Under the pieces are notes generated by a model that was not told the DNA's origin, ran no database searches, and saw nothing but the letters and a program-made list of their open reading frames with translations. From positions 1 to 48,300 of the forward strand of contig JAFKGE010000042.1 in assembly GCA_017307865.1 (NCBI GenBank): a stretch of 48,300 bases of DNA, given 5' to 3'. Both the position numbers and the translations under genes were made by a program. Below, one piece after another: positions 1 through 10,103 of the stretch (its first letter is position 1; every line of letters starts with the position of its first letter). The stretch is from Burkholderiales bacterium (GTDB lineage: Bacteria; Pseudomonadota; Gammaproteobacteria; Burkholderiales; Burkholderiaceae_C).

Positions 1-100
1 CGTCCCCCGCTGGGGGAGGGCCGGGGTGGGGGCGCGGAGGTGCAAGGTGAAGCCGGGGCGAGCTCCCATCCCTGCCTTCCCCCAATAGGGGAAAGAGCCA
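1..100. repeat. Family 2 repeat (inverted CCCTCTCCC-type hairpins) inside recG
   Basis: A left arm (about 3-32, with cccccgctgggggaggg) and an oppositely oriented right arm (about 69-98, with cttcccccaataggggaaag) are separated by about 35 bp. The copy at 35346-35445 has the same two-arm layout, and single arms occur at 2801-2842 and 48263-48300. This copy is degenerate and lies in frame within recG. Its left end is cut by the window edge. Confidence 0.7.
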
Positions 101-936
101 CGGAACCGCATCTACTGATGATGAGCGCCACCCCCATCCCGCGCACCCTCGCCATGAGCTATTACGCCGACCTGGACGTGTCCACGCTGGACGAGCTGCC
201 GCCCGGCCGCACGCCGGTGGTCACCAAGCTGCTGGCCGAGCACCGCCGCGACGAACTGGTCGAGCGCCTGCGCGCGCAGATCGCCGAGGGCCGGCAGGTG
301 TACTGGGTGTGCCCGCTGATCGAGGAAAGCGAGGCGCTGGACTTGCGCCACGCCAGCCAGACGCACGCCGAGCTGTCGGCCGCGCTGCCCGCCGCCCGCG
401 TGGGCCTGCTGCATGCGCGCCTGCCGCCGGCCGAGAAGAAGGCGGTGATGGCCGAGTTCGTCGCCGGCCGCATCGACGTGCTGGTCAGCACCACCGTGAT
501 CGAGGTCGGCGTGGACGTGCCCAACGCCAGCGTGATGGTGATCGAACACGCCGAGCGCTTCGGCCTGTCGCAGCTGCACCAGCTGCGCGGGCGCGTGGGA
601 CGCGGCGCGGCGGCCTCGGCCTGCGTGCTGCTGTACAGCGTGCCCGAGGGCGGCCGCCTGGGCGAAACCGCGCGCGCGCGCCTGAAGGCCATGCTGGAGA
701 CCGCCGACGGCTTCGAGATCGCGCGGCGCGACCTGGAGATTCGCGGCCCGGGCGAATTCCTGGGCGCGCGCCAGTCGGGCGATGCCCTGCTGCGCTTTGC
801 CGACCTGGCCGAGGACAGCGCCCTGCTGCAATGGGCGCGCGCCACGGCGCCGGCGATGTGGGCACGCCACCCGCAGGATGCCGCGCGCCACGTCGAGCGC
901 TGGCTGGGCGCGCGCACCGACTACCTGAAGGCGTAA
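1..936 (+). CDS. recG: ATP-dependent DNA helicase RecG, C-terminal part (5' end outside window)
   Basis: RecG is a superfamily 2 helicase that reverses stalled replication forks and processes recombination intermediates. The frame is open from base 1, so the gene starts upstream of the window. Visible are helicase motif III (MSATPIPRTLA, about 121-153), then VSTTVIEVGVDVPNAS and the motif VI stretch HQLRGRVGRG, and the TADGFEIARRDLEIRGPGEFLG block typical of the RecG C-terminus. The roughly 33 residues before motif III are low-complexity (Gly, Pro, Ala) and are encoded by a family 2 repeat (see 1-100). At that point the usual protein runs from motif II towards PHLLMMSATPIPRT with only a short link. 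The frame is intact across the repeat. The downstream neighbours oxyR and ubiA match the usual Burkholderiales order. Confidence 0.95.
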   Translation, partial: RPPLGEGRGGGAEVQGEAGASSHPCLPPIGERATEPHLLMMSATPIPRTLAMSYYADLDVSTLDELPPGRTPVVTKLLAEHRRDELVERLRAQIAEGRQVYWVCPLIEESEALDLRHASQTHAELSAALPAARVGLLHARLPPAEKKAVMAEFVAGRIDVLVSTTVIEVGVDVPNASVMVIEHAERFGLSQLHQLRGRVGRGAAASACVLLYSVPEGGRLGETARARLKAMLETADGFEIARRDLEIRGPGEFLGARQSGDALLRFADLAEDSALLQWARATAPAMWARHPQDAARHVERWLGARTDYLKA

Positions 937-950
937 GCCGTCCGGCCCAC

Positions 951-979
951 CACCGCGCGCCGGAACGCGGCGCGCGGTG
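951..979 (+). terminator. GC-rich hairpin after recG
   Basis: An 11-bp perfect inverted repeat (caccgcgcgcc with ggcgcgcggtg, 7-nt loop) lies just after the recG stop. No T-run follows, so it may be a weak terminator or an mRNA-stabilising hairpin. Confidence 0.4.
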
Positions 980-1074
980 CTCCCATCCTATGTCGTGACG
1001 AGTCCATGCGACGCCGATGAAGCTATTCGTTCGGCGCTACACCTGCTCATCAGTCATCAACACAGGAGAGCATC

Positions 1075-1743
1075 ATGAAATTCAGTCTTGTCGCCCTTGC
1101 CGCCGTCATGGCCCTGGGCGTCGCGGTGACCGGTTGCGCAGCCACCGAGCCGGCGGGCACGCACGCGGCCATGGCCAGCAGCGCCGCCGCCGCCACCACC
1201 ACCGCGCCCAAGCTGCACGCCGCCATGCGCGGGCTGTGGCACGGCCACATCGTCGCCACGCGCGACTACGCGCTGGCCGTGCACGCCGGCAACGCCGCGG
1301 CCGAGCAAAAGGCCGAAGCGGCCGTGATCGACAACGCCAAGCAGATCGCCCATGCGGTGGGCGGCTTCTACGGCGCGTCGGCGGGTGACGCGACGCTGAA
1401 GGCGCTGGGCGGCCACTGGGCCGGCGTGAAGGCGCTGACGCTGGCCGCCAAGGCGCACGACGCGGCGGCCGAGCAAAAGGCCATGGACGACCTGGCCGCC
1501 AACGCCACGGCCATCGCGCAGTTCTTTGCCGGCGCCAACCCGCAGAACTGGACCGTCGGCCAGCTGCAGGGCGCGCTGCTGATGCACGTGGGCGACCACA
1601 AGCAACAGGTCGACGCCATGATGGCCAATGCGCCCGCCGCGCAGCAGGCCGAGCTGTGGGCCGGCATGGAGCATCACATGAACATGATCGCCGACGTGCT
1701 GTCCGACGGCATCGCCAAGCAGTTTCCGGCCAAGGCCAGTTGA
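1075..1743 (+). CDS. Putative lipoprotein with a duplicated helical domain
   Basis: A 222-residue protein with a type II signal peptide: positively charged N-terminus, hydrophobic core, and lipobox VTGC with the modified cysteine at position 21. It is therefore predicted to be exported and lipidated. After an Ala/Thr linker come two similar alpha-helical halves. LWHGHIVATRDYALAVHAGN...AAEQKAEAAVIDNAKQIAHA (about 54-105) resembles HWAGVKALTLAAKAHDAAAEQKAMDDLAANATAIAQF (about 115-155). A third segment carries GDHKQQVDAMM and EHHMNMIADVLSDGI, with spaced histidines. Similar H/W-rich helical proteins of unknown function are known from many bacteria, but I cannot name a function. A good ribosome site (aggaga) precedes ATG 1075. 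An intrinsic terminator follows, so it is probably transcribed alone. Confidence 0.85.
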   Translation: MKFSLVALAAVMALGVAVTGCAATEPAGTHAAMASSAAAATTTAPKLHAAMRGLWHGHIVATRDYALAVHAGNAAAEQKAEAAVIDNAKQIAHAVGGFYGASAGDATLKALGGHWAGVKALTLAAKAHDAAAEQKAMDDLAANATAIAQFFAGANPQNWTVGQLQGALLMHVGDHKQQVDAMMANAPAAQQAELWAGMEHHMNMIADVLSDGIAKQFPAKAS

Positions 1744-1763
1744 GCGCCCGCGCCTGATCTGAC

Positions 1764-1795
1764 AACGGCCTCGGTGGACACCGAGGCCGTTTTGG
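1764..1795 (+). terminator. Intrinsic terminator after the lipoprotein gene
   Basis: A perfect 13-bp inverted repeat (1764-1776 with 1779-1791, of which the innermost pair must open) runs directly into TTTT. It sits 20 bp after the stop codon. Confidence 0.85.
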
Positions 1796-1849
1796 TATCC
1801 CGGTGGGGCTGGCGTATCCTTCGCGGCAAGACCGACATCGTGACGCCCC

Positions 1850-2797
1850 GTGACTCTTACCGAACTGAAATACATCGTGGCCGTCGCCCGCGAAAAGCAC
1901 TTCGGCAAGGCGGCCGAGGCCTGCTTCGTCTCGCAGCCCACGCTGTCGGTGGCGGTCAAGAAGCTGGAGGACGAGCTGGAGCTCAAGCTGTTCGAGAGGA
2001 GCAGCGGCGAGATCACCGTCACCCCGCTGGGCGAGGAGATCGTGCGCCAGGCGCAAAGCGTGCTGGAGCAGGCGGCCGAGATCAAGGAAATCGCCAAGCG
2101 CGGCAAGGACCCGCTGGGCGGCCCGTTGCGGCTGGGCGTGATCTACACCATCGGCCCCTACCTGCTGCCCGAGCTGGTGCGCCGCAACATCGAGCGCACG
2201 CCGCAGATGCCGCTGATGCTGCAGGAGAACTTCACCGTGCGCCTGCTGGAAATGCTGCGCACCGGCGAGATCGACTGCGCCATCCTGGCCGAACCCTTTC
2301 CCGACACGGGCCTGGCCGTCGCGCCGCTGTACGACGAGCCCTTCGTCGCCGCCGTGCCGGTCAATCACCCGCTGGCGGCGCAGAAGTCCATCACCACGCA
2401 GCAGCTGCAGGGCGAGACCATGCTGCTGCTGGGCACCGGCCACTGCTTTCGCGACCACGTGCTGCAGGTGTGCCCCGAGTTCGCGCGCTTCGCCAGCCAG
2501 GCCGAGGGCATCCGCAAGAGCTTTGAGGGCTCGTCGCTGGAAACCATCAAGCACATGGTGGCCGCCGGCATGGGCGTCACCCTGGTGCCCGCGCTGGCCG
2601 TGCCCGCGCCCGACGTGCACGGCACCGAGCCGCTGCTGCGCTACCTGCCCGTGGTCGACGAGCACGCCGGCGCCGCCCCGCCCACGCGCCGCGTGGTGCT
2701 GGCCTGGCGGCGCAGCTTCACCCGCTACGAGGCCATCGCCGCGCTGCGCAACGCCGTCTACGCCTGCGAGCTGCCGGGGGTGACGCGTCTGTCGTGA
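1850..2797 (+). CDS. oxyR: Hydrogen peroxide-sensing LysR-type regulator OxyR
   Basis: A 315-residue LysR-type transcription factor. The GTG start at 1850 gives the family N-terminus MTLTELKYIVAVAREKHFGKAA. The winged helix-turn-helix covers about residues 1-60. The effector domain contains the redox pair in GHCFRDHVLQVC. The two cysteines fall at positions 199 and 208, the same numbers as the disulfide-forming cysteines of E. coli OxyR. It should therefore sense peroxide by disulfide formation and activate antioxidant genes. A TATCCT sequence about 35 bp upstream could be a -10 element. Adjacent recG and ubiA match the conserved order in Burkholderiales. A family 2 repeat arm follows the stop. 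Confidence 0.96.
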   Translation: MTLTELKYIVAVAREKHFGKAAEACFVSQPTLSVAVKKLEDELELKLFERSSGEITVTPLGEEIVRQAQSVLEQAAEIKEIAKRGKDPLGGPLRLGVIYTIGPYLLPELVRRNIERTPQMPLMLQENFTVRLLEMLRTGEIDCAILAEPFPDTGLAVAPLYDEPFVAAVPVNHPLAAQKSITTQQLQGETMLLLGTGHCFRDHVLQVCPEFARFASQAEGIRKSFEGSSLETIKHMVAAGMGVTLVPALAVPAPDVHGTEPLLRYLPVVDEHAGAAPPTRRVVLAWRRSFTRYEAIAALRNAVYACELPGVTRLS

Positions 2798-2800
2798 GGG

Positions 2801-2842
2801 GTTTTCTCCCTCTCCCGCCGGGAGAGGGTTGGGGTGAGGGCC
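2801..2842 (+). repeat. Family 2 repeat, single arm, after oxyR
   Basis: It contains ccctctcccgccgggagaggg (9-bp perfect stem, 3-nt loop) followed by ttggggtgagggc. It is almost identical to the left arm of the copy at 35346-35445 and to the window-end copy. It may act as a 3' stem-loop for oxyR mRNA, but no T-run follows. Confidence 0.75.
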
Positions 2843-2880
2843 AGCGGCGGTGCACCCGGCAACGGGCCATCGATTTCAAG

Positions 2881-2930
2881 CAAAATTGCCATCCAGCGCC
2901 CGTCCATCAAGCGCCATCAGCTATCAATTT
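2881..2930 (-). repeat. Family 1 palindromic repeat, upstream of ubiA
   Basis: A well-conserved copy. Its core gcgcccgtccatcaagcgcc is followed by atcagctatcaattt. It matches the copy at 6282-6330 in sequence and orientation and ends 6 bp before the ubiA start codon, so it makes up the immediate 5' region of that gene. Confidence 0.8.
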
Positions 2931-2936
2931 CATTGC

Positions 2937-3815
2937 ATGACCGCCACCGCCCTACCCCGCAGCAAGCTCGCCCAATACCTCGACCTGATCCGCTGGAGCC
3001 GCCCGGCCGGCTGGCTGGTGCTGCTGTGGCCCACGCTGTCCGCGCTGTGGCTGGCGGCGGGCGGCTTTCCGGGCTGGCACCTGCTGATCGTCTTCGTGGC
3101 CGGCACCATCCTCATGCGCTCGGCCGGCTGCTGCGTCAACGATGTGGCCGACCGCGAGTTCGACCGCCACGTCAAGCGCACCGCCAAACGCCCCGTGACG
3201 ACGGGCGAGGTCGGCGTGCGCGAGGCGCTGGCGCTGGGCGCGGTGTTGGCGCTGGTCGCCTTCGCCCTGGTGCTGACCACCAACGCCACCGCCATCGCGC
3301 TGTCGTTTCCGGCGCTGGCCATCGCCCTGGTCTATCCGTTCGCCAAGCGCCACGTGTCCATGCCGCAGGCCGTGCTGGGCGTGGCGTTCAGCTTCGGCAT
3401 TCCGATGGCGTACGCGGCGGTGCAGGGCCGGGTGCCGCCCGAGGCCTGGCTGCTGCTGCTGGGCAACGGCTTCTGGGTGCTGGCCTACGACACCGAATAC
3501 GCCATGGTCGACCGCGACGACGACCTGAAGATCGGCATGAAGACCTCGGCCATCACCCTGGGCCGCTGGGACGTGGCGGCGGTGATGGGCTTTTACGTCG
3601 TCTACCTGGCGGTGTGGCTGGCCATCAGCGCCGCCCGCGCGCCCTCGCCCATCCTGTATGCGGCCTTTGCCCTGGCGGCGGCGCAGGCCGCCTGGCACTA
3701 CACGCTGATTCGCGACCGCACGCGCGAGGGCTGCTTCGTCGCCTTCAGCCAGAACCACTGGCTGGGCGCGACGGTGTTCGCCGGCATCGCGCTGTCGCTG
3801 GCGGTGGCCGGCTGA
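2937..3815 (+). CDS. ubiA: 4-hydroxybenzoate octaprenyltransferase UbiA
   Basis: An integral membrane prenyltransferase that attaches the polyprenyl tail to 4-hydroxybenzoate in ubiquinone synthesis. It has 292 residues and several hydrophobic segments. The two aspartate-rich prenyl-diphosphate/Mg sites are present: [19 protein letters not shown] (about 68-86) and [13 protein letters not shown] (about 184-196). I chose ATG 2937 because the frame upstream to 2850 only translates a family 1 repeat and has no family similarity. The gene ends 3 bp before the convergent proC stop. Confidence 0.95.
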   Translation: MTATALPRSKLAQYLDLIRWSRPAGWLVLLWPTLSALWLAAGGFPGWHLLIVFVAGTILMRSAGCCVNDVADREFDRHVKRTAKRPVTTGEVGVREALALGAVLALVAFALVLTTNATAIALSFPALAIALVYPFAKRHVSMPQAVLGVAFSFGIPMAYAAVQGRVPPEAWLLLLGNGFWVLAYDTEYAMVDRDDDLKIGMKTSAITLGRWDVAAVMGFYVVYLAVWLAISAARAPSPILYAAFALAAAQAAWHYTLIRDRTREGCFVAFSQNHWLGATVFAGIALSLAVAG

Positions 3816-3818
3816 ACC

Positions 3819-4652
3819 TCAGGCGCCGAACTCGTCGCCCAGCTCTTTCGCGCGCACGCAGGCCGCGTGCATGGCCTGCACGAAGGCGGCCTTCACGCCC
3901 GCTTGCTCCAGCGCCGTCAGCGCGGCGTAGGTGGTGCCGCCCTTGCTGGTGACGCGCTCGCGCAGGGTGGCCAGCGGCTCGGGCGAGGCGCCCGCCAGAT
4001 GCGCGCCGCCGGCAAAGGTGCCCACCGCCAGGCGGCGCGCCTGCTCGGGGCTCAGGCCCAGCTCGGCGCCGGCCTGCTGCATGGCCTCCAGAAAATAAAA
4101 CACATAGGCCGGGCCCGAGCCCGACAGCGCGGTGACGGCGTCCAGCTGCTCCTCGCGCTGCACCCACAGCGCGTCGCCCGTGGTGCGGATCACCGTCTCG
4201 GCCAGCGCGCGGTCGGCGGCGCCGACGGCGGGGCCGGCAAACAGCCCCGTCATGCCGCGCCCCACCAGCGCCGGCGTGTTGGGCATGCAGCGCACGATGC
4301 GGGCGGCGCCGGTGGCCTTGGCGATGGCGTCGGCGCGGATGCCGGCCATCACCGACAGCTGCAGCGCGCCGCCCACGTGCGGCGCCACCGGCGCGGCGGC
4401 GGCCTGAAAGCTCTGCGGCTTGACGGCCCACACCAGCAGGTCGCTGCCGGCCAGCGCGGCGCTGGCGGCGGGCAGGGCGGTGACGCCATGGTGCTCGCGC
4501 AGCGCGGTGCGCGCCGCCTCGAAGGGCTCGACCACGGCGATCTGCGCCGCCGGCAGCCCGCGCTGGATCAGCCCGCCGAGGATGGCGCTGGCCATGTTGC
4601 CGCCGCCGATGAAGGCGATGCGGGTGGAGGGGGGCAGGGGCTGGTCTGACAT
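3819..4652 (-). CDS. proC: Pyrroline-5-carboxylate reductase
   Basis: It catalyses the last step of proline synthesis, NAD(P)H-dependent reduction of 1-pyrroline-5-carboxylate. It has 277 residues. The dinucleotide-binding motif FIGGGNMA lies near residues 14-21, and VRCMPNTPALVG and the C-terminal ALSGSGPAYVFYFLEA and RERVTSKGGTTYAAL blocks are typical of the family. The ATG at 4652 is chosen because upstream residues have no family similarity. It converges on ubiA and diverges from glpK with 67 bp between starts. Confidence 0.96.
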   Translation of the reverse strand: MSDQPLPPSTRIAFIGGGNMASAILGGLIQRGLPAAQIAVVEPFEAARTALREHHGVTALPAASAALAGSDLLVWAVKPQSFQAAAAPVAPHVGGALQLSVMAGIRADAIAKATGAARIVRCMPNTPALVGRGMTGLFAGPAVGAADRALAETVIRTTGDALWVQREEQLDAVTALSGSGPAYVFYFLEAMQQAGAELGLSPEQARRLAVGTFAGGAHLAGASPEPLATLRERVTSKGGTTYAALTALEQAGVKAAFVQAMHAACVRAKELGDEFGA

Positions 4653-4719
4653 GGCGGCTCGATGCGCTTGAGGTTTGTCCGCAGTGTAGGGCCACGGGCG
4701 TTCCGCTACGCTCGCCGCC

Positions 4720-6255
<1,536 letters not shown>

Positions 6256-6281
6256 GCTGCCCGGGTCCAGGTTTCATGAAT

Positions 6282-6330
6282 AAAATCGGCCCCTGGCGCT
6301 TGTCCATCAAGCGCGAGCAGCTATCAAATA
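6282..6330 (-). repeat. Family 1 palindromic repeat between glpK and glpD
   Basis: One of the best-conserved copies. A perfect 7-bp stem gcgcttg/caagcgc with loop tccat is flanked by aaaatcggcccctg and gagcagctatcaaata. It occupies most of the 90-bp gap between the two glp genes and ends 16 bp before the glpD start. Confidence 0.85.
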
Positions 6331-6345
6331 TATAGTTTATCCGTC

Positions 6346-7947
6346 ATGACCAGCGCCCCTTTGCCCACCGATCGCACCGCCCTGCTGGCGCGCCTGGCCG
6401 AGCCGCTGCGCTACGACCTGGCCGTCGTCGGCGGCGGCGCCACCGGGCTGGGCGTGGCGCTGGACGCGGCCCAGCGCGGCCACCGCGTACTGCTGGTGGA
6501 GGCGCACGACTTCGCCAAGGGCACCTCGTCGCGCGCCACCAAGCTGGTGCACGGCGGCGTGCGCTACCTGGCGCAGGGCGACATCCACCTGGTGCGCGAG
6601 GCGCTGCACGAGCGCGTGCACATTCTGGACAGCGCGCCGCACCTGGCGCAGCCGCTGGCCTTCGTCATGCCCTCGTACAAGCTGTGGGAGACGCCGTTTT
6701 ATGGCGTGGGCCTGAAGATGTACGACCTGCTGGCCGGCCGCGCCGGGCTGGGCGCCACCCAATGGCTGGGCGCGGGCCAAACCCAGCGCCTGCTGCCGGG
6801 CGTGCAGCCGCAGGGCCTGAAGGGCGGCGTCAAGTACTGGGACGGCCAGTTCGACGACGCCCGCCTGGCGCTGGCGCTGGCACGCACCGCCGCCGCGCAC
6901 GGCGCGCTGGCCATCAATTACTGCGAAGCGCTGGAGGTGCTGCACGACGCCGGCCAGGCCGTGGGCCTGCGCCTGCGCGACGCCGAGAGCGGGCGCGAGT
7001 TCCGCGTGCAGGCCGGCTGCATAGTCAACGCCACCGGCGTCTGGGTCGACACCCTGCGCCAGCAGGACGCCCAGTTGGCCGGGCAAAGGCTGGCGCCCAT
7101 GGTCGAGCCCAGCCAGGGCGTGCACGTGGTGGTCGACCAGGCCTTTTTGCCCGGCGAGCACGCCCTGCTGGTGCCCAGCACGCGCGACGGGCGGGTGCTG
7201 TTTGCCGTGCCCTGGCTGGGCAAGCTGATCCTGGGCACCACCGACACGCCGCGCAACGACGTGCCGCTGGAGCCGCGCCCGCTGGCGGCCGAGCTCGACT
7301 TCATCCTGACCGAGGCCGCGCGCTACCTGAAGCGAGCGCCCACTCACGCCGACATTCTCAGCAGCTGGGCCGGTCTGCGCCCGCTGGTGCGCCCCGGCGG
7401 CGACGCCGGCAGCACCAAGTCGATCAGCCGCGAGCACACGGTGCGGGTGGCGCGCTCGGGCCTGGTCACGGTGACGGGCGGCAAATGGACCACCTACCGC
7501 GCCATGGCCGAGGACGTGCTGGCCCACTGCGTGGACAGCGGCCGGCTGGCGGCGCTGGGCCCCTCGCGCACGGCGGGCCTCAAGCTGGTGGGCGCCGACC
7601 TGCCGGCCGGCAGCGCGCCGGTGGCCATCAGCCAGCCGCAGGGCCTGCATTCCTACGGCGCCGAGGCGCCCCAAGTCGCCAGCCTGCCCGGCGCCGAGCG
7701 CCAATTGGCCCCCGGCCTGACCGAGGCCATGGTGCGCTTTGCCGCCCGCCACGAATACGCCCGCACGGTGGAAGACGTGCTGGCGCGCCGCTGCCGCCTG
7801 CTGTTTCTGGACGCCGCCCAGGCCGCCCGCGCCGCCCCCGCCGTCGTCGCCGTGCTGCAGGACGAATTGGGGCGCGATGCGGCGCAGGCCCCCTTCGAGC
7901 AGCTGGCCGCCGCCTACGCGCAACAGGACGCGGCGGCAGGCGCTTGA
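6346..7947 (+). CDS. glpD: Aerobic glycerol-3-phosphate dehydrogenase
   Basis: A membrane-associated FAD enzyme that oxidises glycerol 3-phosphate to dihydroxyacetone phosphate and passes electrons to quinone. It has 533 residues. The FAD Rossmann motif is YDLAVVGGGATGLGVALDA (about 23-41). It is followed by the family signatures GTSSRATKLVHGGVRYL and, near the middle, LGTTDTPRNDVPLEP and AGLRPLVRP. VTVTGGKWTTYRAMAEDV precedes the C-terminal cap. It lies 90 bp after glpK in the same direction, with a family 1 repeat between. The stop codon overlaps the -35 element of the rplN promoter. Confidence 0.96.
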   Translation: MTSAPLPTDRTALLARLAEPLRYDLAVVGGGATGLGVALDAAQRGHRVLLVEAHDFAKGTSSRATKLVHGGVRYLAQGDIHLVREALHERVHILDSAPHLAQPLAFVMPSYKLWETPFYGVGLKMYDLLAGRAGLGATQWLGAGQTQRLLPGVQPQGLKGGVKYWDGQFDDARLALALARTAAAHGALAINYCEALEVLHDAGQAVGLRLRDAESGREFRVQAGCIVNATGVWVDTLRQQDAQLAGQRLAPMVEPSQGVHVVVDQAFLPGEHALLVPSTRDGRVLFAVPWLGKLILGTTDTPRNDVPLEPRPLAAELDFILTEAARYLKRAPTHADILSSWAGLRPLVRPGGDAGSTKSISREHTVRVARSGLVTVTGGKWTTYRAMAEDVLAHCVDSGRLAALGPSRTAGLKLVGADLPAGSAPVAISQPQGLHSYGAEAPQVASLPGAERQLAPGLTEAMVRFAARHEYARTVEDVLARRCRLLFLDAAQAARAAPAVVAVLQDELGRDAAQAPFEQLAAAYAQQDAAAGA

Positions 7948-7972
7948 CCGCTTGCCGCGAATCGGCCATAAT
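7944..7972 (+). promoter_or_regulatory. Sigma70-type promoter for the rplN-secY operon
   Basis: TTGACC (7944-7949) and CATAAT (7967-7972) are separated by exactly 17 bp. The -35 box overlaps the glpD stop codon. Transcription would begin near 7979, giving a leader of about 130 nt before rplN. Confidence 0.75.
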
Positions 7973-8063
7973 CGCGGGCTTCGCCATCACTGGCGGAAGA
8001 ATTTCAGCCCCGCGAAAGCACTGGGCGCCTGGCGACAGGCGTGCAGCGCCGGGCCCAAGACTG

Positions 8064-8088
8064 ATCCGGCTCAATCCTTGAGCCGGAT
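8064..8088 (+). promoter_or_regulatory. Perfect hairpin in the rplN leader
   Basis: An 11-bp perfect inverted repeat (atccggctcaa / ttgagccggat) with a 3-nt loop lies 22 bp before rplN. No T-run follows, so it is more likely a leader element (stability, or ribosomal-protein feedback) than a terminator. Its function is unknown. Confidence 0.5.
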
Positions 8089-8110
8089 GCAAGTTGGGAA
8101 ACATTGAACA

Positions 8111-8479
8111 ATGATCCAGACTGAATCTCGACTCGAGGTGGCCGACAACACCGGCGCCAAGTCCGTCATGTGCATCAAGGTGCTGGGCGGCTCCAAGCGG
8201 CGTTATGCCAGCGTGGGCGACATCATCAAGGTGAGCGTCAAGGAGGCCGCCCCGCGCGGTCGCGTCAAGAAGGGCGAGGTCTACAGCGCCGTCGTGGTGC
8301 GCACCGCCAAGGGCATCCGCCGCGGTGATGGCTCGCTCATCAAGTTCGACGGCAACGCCGCCGTGCTGCTCAACAACAAGCTGGAGCCCATCGGCACCCG
8401 CATCTTCGGCCCGGTCACGCGCGAATTGCGCACCGAGCGCTTCATGAAGATCGTGTCGCTCGCTCTCGAAGTCCTGTAA
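8111..8479 (+). CDS. rplN: 50S ribosomal protein L14
   Basis: 122 residues beginning [20 protein letters not shown], the universal L14 start. [21 protein letters not shown] and a conserved C-terminus follow. It is the first gene of this operon. In most proteobacteria rpsQ precedes it, but here glpD does, so the unit has its own promoter and leader. Confidence 0.98.
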   Translation: MIQTESRLEVADNTGAKSVMCIKVLGGSKRRYASVGDIIKVSVKEAAPRGRVKKGEVYSAVVVRTAKGIRRGDGSLIKFDGNAAVLLNNKLEPIGTRIFGPVTRELRTERFMKIVSLALEVL

Positions 8480-8494
8480 GGAAAGGCGCGAGAC

Positions 8495-8812
8495 ATGAAC
8501 AAGATTCGCAAGGGCGATGAAGTGATCGTGATCGCCGGGCGCGACAAGGGCAAGCGCGGCACGGTGTCGCTGCGCGTGGACGCCGATCGCGTGCTGGTCG
8601 ATGGCATCAACCTCGTCAAGAAGCACGCCAAGCCCAACCCCATGAAGGGCGTCCAGGGCGGCATCGTTGAAAAGGCCATGCCGATTCAGCAGTCCAACGT
8701 GGCCATCTACAACAAGGCGAGCGGCAAGGCCGATCGCGTCGGCGTCAAGACGCTGCAGGACGGCACCCGCGTGCGCGTGTTCAAGTCCAGCGGCGAAGAG
8801 ATCAAGGCCTGA
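8495..8812 (+). CDS. rplX: 50S ribosomal protein L24
   Basis: 105 residues beginning [20 protein letters not shown], the KOW motif that binds 23S r[22 protein letters not shown] is typical of bacterial L24. It lies 15 bp after rplN and 8 bp before rplE, with AGGAAAGG-type ribosome sites. Confidence 0.98.
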   Translation: MNKIRKGDEVIVIAGRDKGKRGTVSLRVDADRVLVDGINLVKKHAKPNPMKGVQGGIVEKAMPIQQSNVAIYNKASGKADRVGVKTLQDGTRVRVFKSSGEEIKA

Positions 8813-8820
8813 GGTAAACC

Positions 8821-9360
8821 ATGGCACGACTGCAACAACACTACCGCGAAAAAGTGGCGCCCGAACTGATCAAGAAGTTCGGCTACAAGTCGCCCATGGA
8901 GGTGCCGCGCATCACCAAGATCACGCTCAACATGGGCGTGAGCGAGGCCGTGGCCGACAAGAAGATCATGGACAACGCCGTCGCCGACCTGACCAAGATC
9001 GCCGGCCAGAAGCCCGTGGTCACCAAGGCCAAGAAGGCCATCGCCGGCTTCAAGATCCGCGAGCAACAGGCGATCGGCACCATGGTCACGCTGCGCGGCG
9101 CGCGCATGTACGAATTTCTCGACCGCTTCGTTACCGTGGCGCTGCCGCGCGTGCGCGACTTCCGCGGCATTTCGGGGCGCTCCTTCGACGGCCGCGGCAA
9201 CTACAACGTCGGCGTCAAAGAGCAGATCATCTTCCCCGAGATCGAGTACGACAAGGTCGACGCCCTGCGCGGCCTGAACATCTCCATCACGACGACGGCC
9301 AAGAACGACGAGGAAGCCAAGGCGCTGCTCGCGGGCTTCCGTTTTCCGTTCAAGAACTGA
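8821..9360 (+). CDS. rplE: 50S ribosomal protein L5
   Basis: 179 residues. L5 binds 5S rRNA in the central protuberance. The family blocks [38 protein letters not shown] and the end FPFKN are present. In E. coli S8 represses translation at rplE. I did not find an obvious equivalent S8 site here. Confidence 0.98.
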   Translation: MARLQQHYREKVAPELIKKFGYKSPMEVPRITKITLNMGVSEAVADKKIMDNAVADLTKIAGQKPVVTKAKKAIAGFKIREQQAIGTMVTLRGARMYEFLDRFVTVALPRVRDFRGISGRSFDGRGNYNVGVKEQIIFPEIEYDKVDALRGLNISITTTAKNDEEAKALLAGFRFPFKN

Positions 9361-9370
9361 GGGTGAACCC

Positions 9371-9676
9371 GTGGCAAAAACCGCTTTGATCGAGCGCGAA
9401 CTCAAGCGCGAGAAACTGGCCGCCAAGTACGCCAAGAAGCATGCCGAGCTGAAGGCCATCGCGGGCGACGTCAAGCGCAGCGACGACGAGCGCGCGCAGG
9501 CCCGCCTGGCGCTGCAAAAGCTGCCGCGCAACGCCAACCCGACGCGCCAGCGCAACCGCTGCGAAATCACCGGTCGTCCGCGCGGCACGTTCCGCCAGTT
9601 CGGCCTGGGCCGTGCCAAGGTGCGCGAGCTGGCGTTCGAGGGCCAGATCCCCGGCGTCACCAAGGCCAGCTGGTAA
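9371..9676 (+). CDS. rpsN: 30S ribosomal protein S14
   Basis: 101 residues with GTG start at 9371. It is the long form without the zinc CXXC pairs. [20 protein letters not shown] and the end GVTKASW are typical. A 10-bp gap follows rplE. Confidence 0.98.
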   Translation: MAKTALIERELKREKLAAKYAKKHAELKAIAGDVKRSDDERAQARLALQKLPRNANPTRQRNRCEITGRPRGTFRQFGLGRAKVRELAFEGQIPGVTKASW

Positions 9677-9695
9677 TCGGCAGGAGTAAAGCAAC

Positions 9696-10091
9696 ATGAG
9701 CATGAGTGATCCCATTGCCGACCTGCTGACCCGCATCCGCAACGCGCAGATGGTGGCCAAGCAGACCGTGTCGGTGCCGTCGTCCAAGGTGAAAGTCGCC
9801 ATTGCCCAGGTCCTGAAGGACGAGGGCTACATCGACGGCTTCCAGGTCAAGCAGGATGCCGGCAAGTCCGAACTCGAAATCGCCCTCAAGTACTACGCCG
9901 GCCGCCCGGTCATCGAGCGCATCGAGCGCGTGAGCCGCCCCGGCCTGCGCGTGTACAAGGGCGCGGGCGCCATTCCCCAGGTCATGAACGGCCTGGGCGT
10001 GGCCATCGTCACCACCCCCAAGGGCGTGATGACGGATCGCAAGGCGCGCGCCACCGGTGTCGGCGGCGAAGTGCTGTGCTACGTGGCCTAA
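9696..10091 (+). CDS. rpsH: 30S ribosomal protein S8
   Basis: 131 residues beginning [20 protein letters not shown] second ATG two codons on (MSDPIADLL) is an equally plausible start. S8 binds helix 21 of 16S rRNA and in E. coli is the spc operon feedback regulator. The C-terminal [11 protein letters not shown] is conserved. Confidence 0.98.
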   Translation: MSMSDPIADLLTRIRNAQMVAKQTVSVPSSKVKVAIAQVLKDEGYIDGFQVKQDAGKSELEIALKYYAGRPVIERIERVSRPGLRVYKGAGAIPQVMNGLGVAIVTTPKGVMTDRKARATGVGGEVLCYVA

Positions 10092-10103
10092 GGAGAGTCT
10101 CAG

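Noticed and set aside
1106-2665. Long open frame (519 codons) on the minus strand across the lipoprotein and oxyR
   Set aside because: The translation is low-complexity His/Gln/Arg/Ala, typical of antisense frames in GC-rich genes. Clear genes lie on the plus strand.
2850-2936. Upstream start for ubiA at ATG 2850
   Set aside because: The added 29 residues translate the family 1 repeat and do not resemble UbiA. ATG 2937 fits the family.
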